Positions 39,691-40,529 of a DNA stretch of 40,529 nt are shown piece after piece; within the stretch, counting starts at the first letter, position 1; each line of letters starts with the position of its first letter. The translations under genes were made by a program, and so were the position numbers. The stretch covers positions 1 to 40,529 of the forward strand of contig JAKAVF010000003.1 in NCBI GenBank assembly GCA_021827605.1, in the 5' to 3' direction. The notes beneath the pieces were generated by a model that saw nothing but the letters and a program-made list of their open reading frames with translations, searched no databases and was not told the origin of the DNA. The stretch comes from Microcaldota archaeon (lineage in GTDB: Archaea; Micrarchaeota; Micrarchaeia; Micrarchaeales; Micrarchaeaceae).

Positions 39691-40529
39691 TAACCCCACA
39701 CTATCTCTATGCTTGGCTTGCCCGGCGCCGCCCTCTCCGCCCTTGGCGAGGACGATGCCCCTTCCCTCTCCACTATTATCTCTGCGCCGAACTTCCTCTT
39801 CAGGTATTCTCTCGCGCTGAGGAAACTGGAGTAGATGTCGCTGCTCTCTATTTCCGGAGCAGGCACCAGCCCATTAAGCCTCTTCATGAATTGCGCAAGG
39901 AACTTGGAGAGCTTTTCCTTTTCCACGTCTGATAATTCGGGTGCGTTCATAACAGCTGACATCTCCCTCTTCTCTACGAGCATGTTGTAGGCCGTCCTCT
40001 TCCAGTCATCCGCCACTATTATCTTTATGTTTCTTACACTCCTGCCCCTGTTCGCATCTATTTTGGATGAGAGCGCCATAGTATGCGCTATGTCATCCAC
40101 CGTGCTGCTTATCACGTCCTCCATCGTTTCTATCTTGCTGTTTATCATGCTTTCATTTGCCTTCGGCCACCTTTCTTGCACGACGAAGGTCTTGTTCCCA
40201 AGCCTGTGCCACATCTCCTCCGCGAAGTGCGGCATTGTCGGCGACATCATAAGCACCATCTTTTCAAGGAAATCCCTGAACACCATCTGGTTCTTTCCTC
40301 CTCTTGCTATGTAATAGTCAAGCTCAGCGGTGGAGTTGTAATAGATCTCAGTATAAGCATTTCTGAATTCGAGCGCATCCATATGCGCTGTCGCCTTCTG
40401 TATCTTAGAATTCAGTTTTGAATAGAGAAGATAGTCAATGTTCTCAAGCTCTGTGCCAGCCATGGTCTGCAGTCTCTCCACCATGTTTGCAATGTACTCG
40501 TTTCTTGTCACTATGCTCGCGGCGAGATC
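39690..40529 (-). CDS. leuS: Leucyl-tRNA synthetase, C-terminal part (runs off the window)
   Basis: The open frame continues to the window end, giving 279 residues of the C-terminal region. The anticodon-binding helical domain contains ALEFRNAYTEIYYNSTAELD and LMMSPTMPHFAEEMWHRLGN then FVVQERWPK, as in archaeal leucyl-tRNA synthetase. The last part (KFGAEIIVEREGASSSPRAE to SIEIVWG) corresponds to the archaeal C-terminal extension. The first in-frame GTG at 40511 is internal, not the start. The 5' part with the catalytic HIGH/KMSKS motifs lies outside, so a related class Ia enzyme cannot be fully excluded. Confidence 0.8.
   Translation of the reverse strand, partial: DLAASIVTRNEYIANMVERLQTMAGTELENIDYLLYSKLNSKIQKATAHMDALEFRNAYTEIYYNSTAELDYYIARGGKNQMVFRDFLEKMVLMMSPTMPHFAEEMWHRLGNKTFVVQERWPKANESMINSKIETMEDVISSTVDDIAHTMALSSKIDANRGRSVRNIKIIVADDWKRTAYNMLVEKREMSAVMNAPELSDVEKEKLSKFLAQFMKRLNGLVPAPEIESSDIYSSFLSAREYLKRKFGAEIIVEREGASSSPRAERAAPGKPSIEIVWG

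Noticed and set aside
1-40529. CRISPR arrays, insertion sequences, attachment sites, replication origin
   Set aside because: No spaced direct-repeat arrays, transposase frames, terminal repeats or origin-like repeat clusters were seen.

Overview
The window is archaeal and reads like a small-genome DPANN archaeon; Micrarchaeota (the ARMAN lineage) is the most likely group. This placement is inferred from gene content and style, not from a marker tree. The supports are an archaeal exosome/proteasome operon, an archaeal histone, FEN1, SBDS, Rpo12, eL43 and a probable eL41. There is also isopentenyl phosphate kinase with type 2 IPP isomerase, TATA boxes about 25-40 nt before many starts, GGTG-type ribosome sites, frequent GTG/TTG starts, and a class III (archaellin/pilin-type) signal peptide of the form QQSAIEYLMTYGW. 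Bacterial-type DNA gyrase (gyrB, gyrA) was presumably acquired from bacteria. I saw no rRNA, tRNA, CRISPR array, insertion sequence or phage.

Layout. 1-5.1 kb: a large surface protein with Ig-like repeats, then fen1, an Hsp20 chaperone and a 39-residue basic protein. 5.1-12.5 kb: a transglutaminase-like protein without its catalytic Cys, a gene remnant with two frameshifts, polymerase X with a PHP domain, secY, and two secreted or surface proteins with a probable eL41 gene (24 codons) on the opposite strand between them. 12.5-15.5 kb: a minus-strand group (winged-helix protein, ankyrin protein, hisS, unknown). It diverges from a protein carrying only a TFIIB-type zinc ribbon, and a 7-bp inverted repeat lies between the two promoters. 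15.5-20.6 kb: thioredoxin, a gamma-glutamylcyclotransferase-like protein, an isochorismatase-like protein without its catalytic Lys and Cys, a 499-residue unknown, a histone, a zinc-ribbon protein, a PRC-barrel protein and a dCMP-deaminase-like protein.

20.9-25.4 kb is the exosome superoperon (psmA, SBDS, rrp4, rrp41, rrp42, eL43, an unknown 109-residue protein, rpo12). It links RNA decay and processing, ribosome maturation, transcription and protein turnover. 25.4-29 kb: an unrecognised P-loop ATPase, a second and divergent SecY-like membrane protein, and a Trm56-like tRNA methyltransferase. 29.2-34.2 kb: gyrB, a DUF218 gene and gyrA. 34.3-35.7 kb: a vapBC toxin-antitoxin pair next to a compact structured RNA candidate, which is complementary to the translation start of the next gene. 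35.7-40.5 kb: a methyltransferase with isopentenyl phosphate kinase, diverging from a micro-ORF, an unknown gene and IPP isomerase 2; then a HAD phosphatase and the C-terminal part of leucyl-tRNA synthetase, which runs off the window.

The observations I consider most worth following are the second SecY that lacks the ribosome-docking loop, the structured RNA at 34977-35054 with its complementarity to 35197-35216, and the divergent regulator locus around 14.9 kb. Function calls rest on motif recognition by eye; no database search was run.
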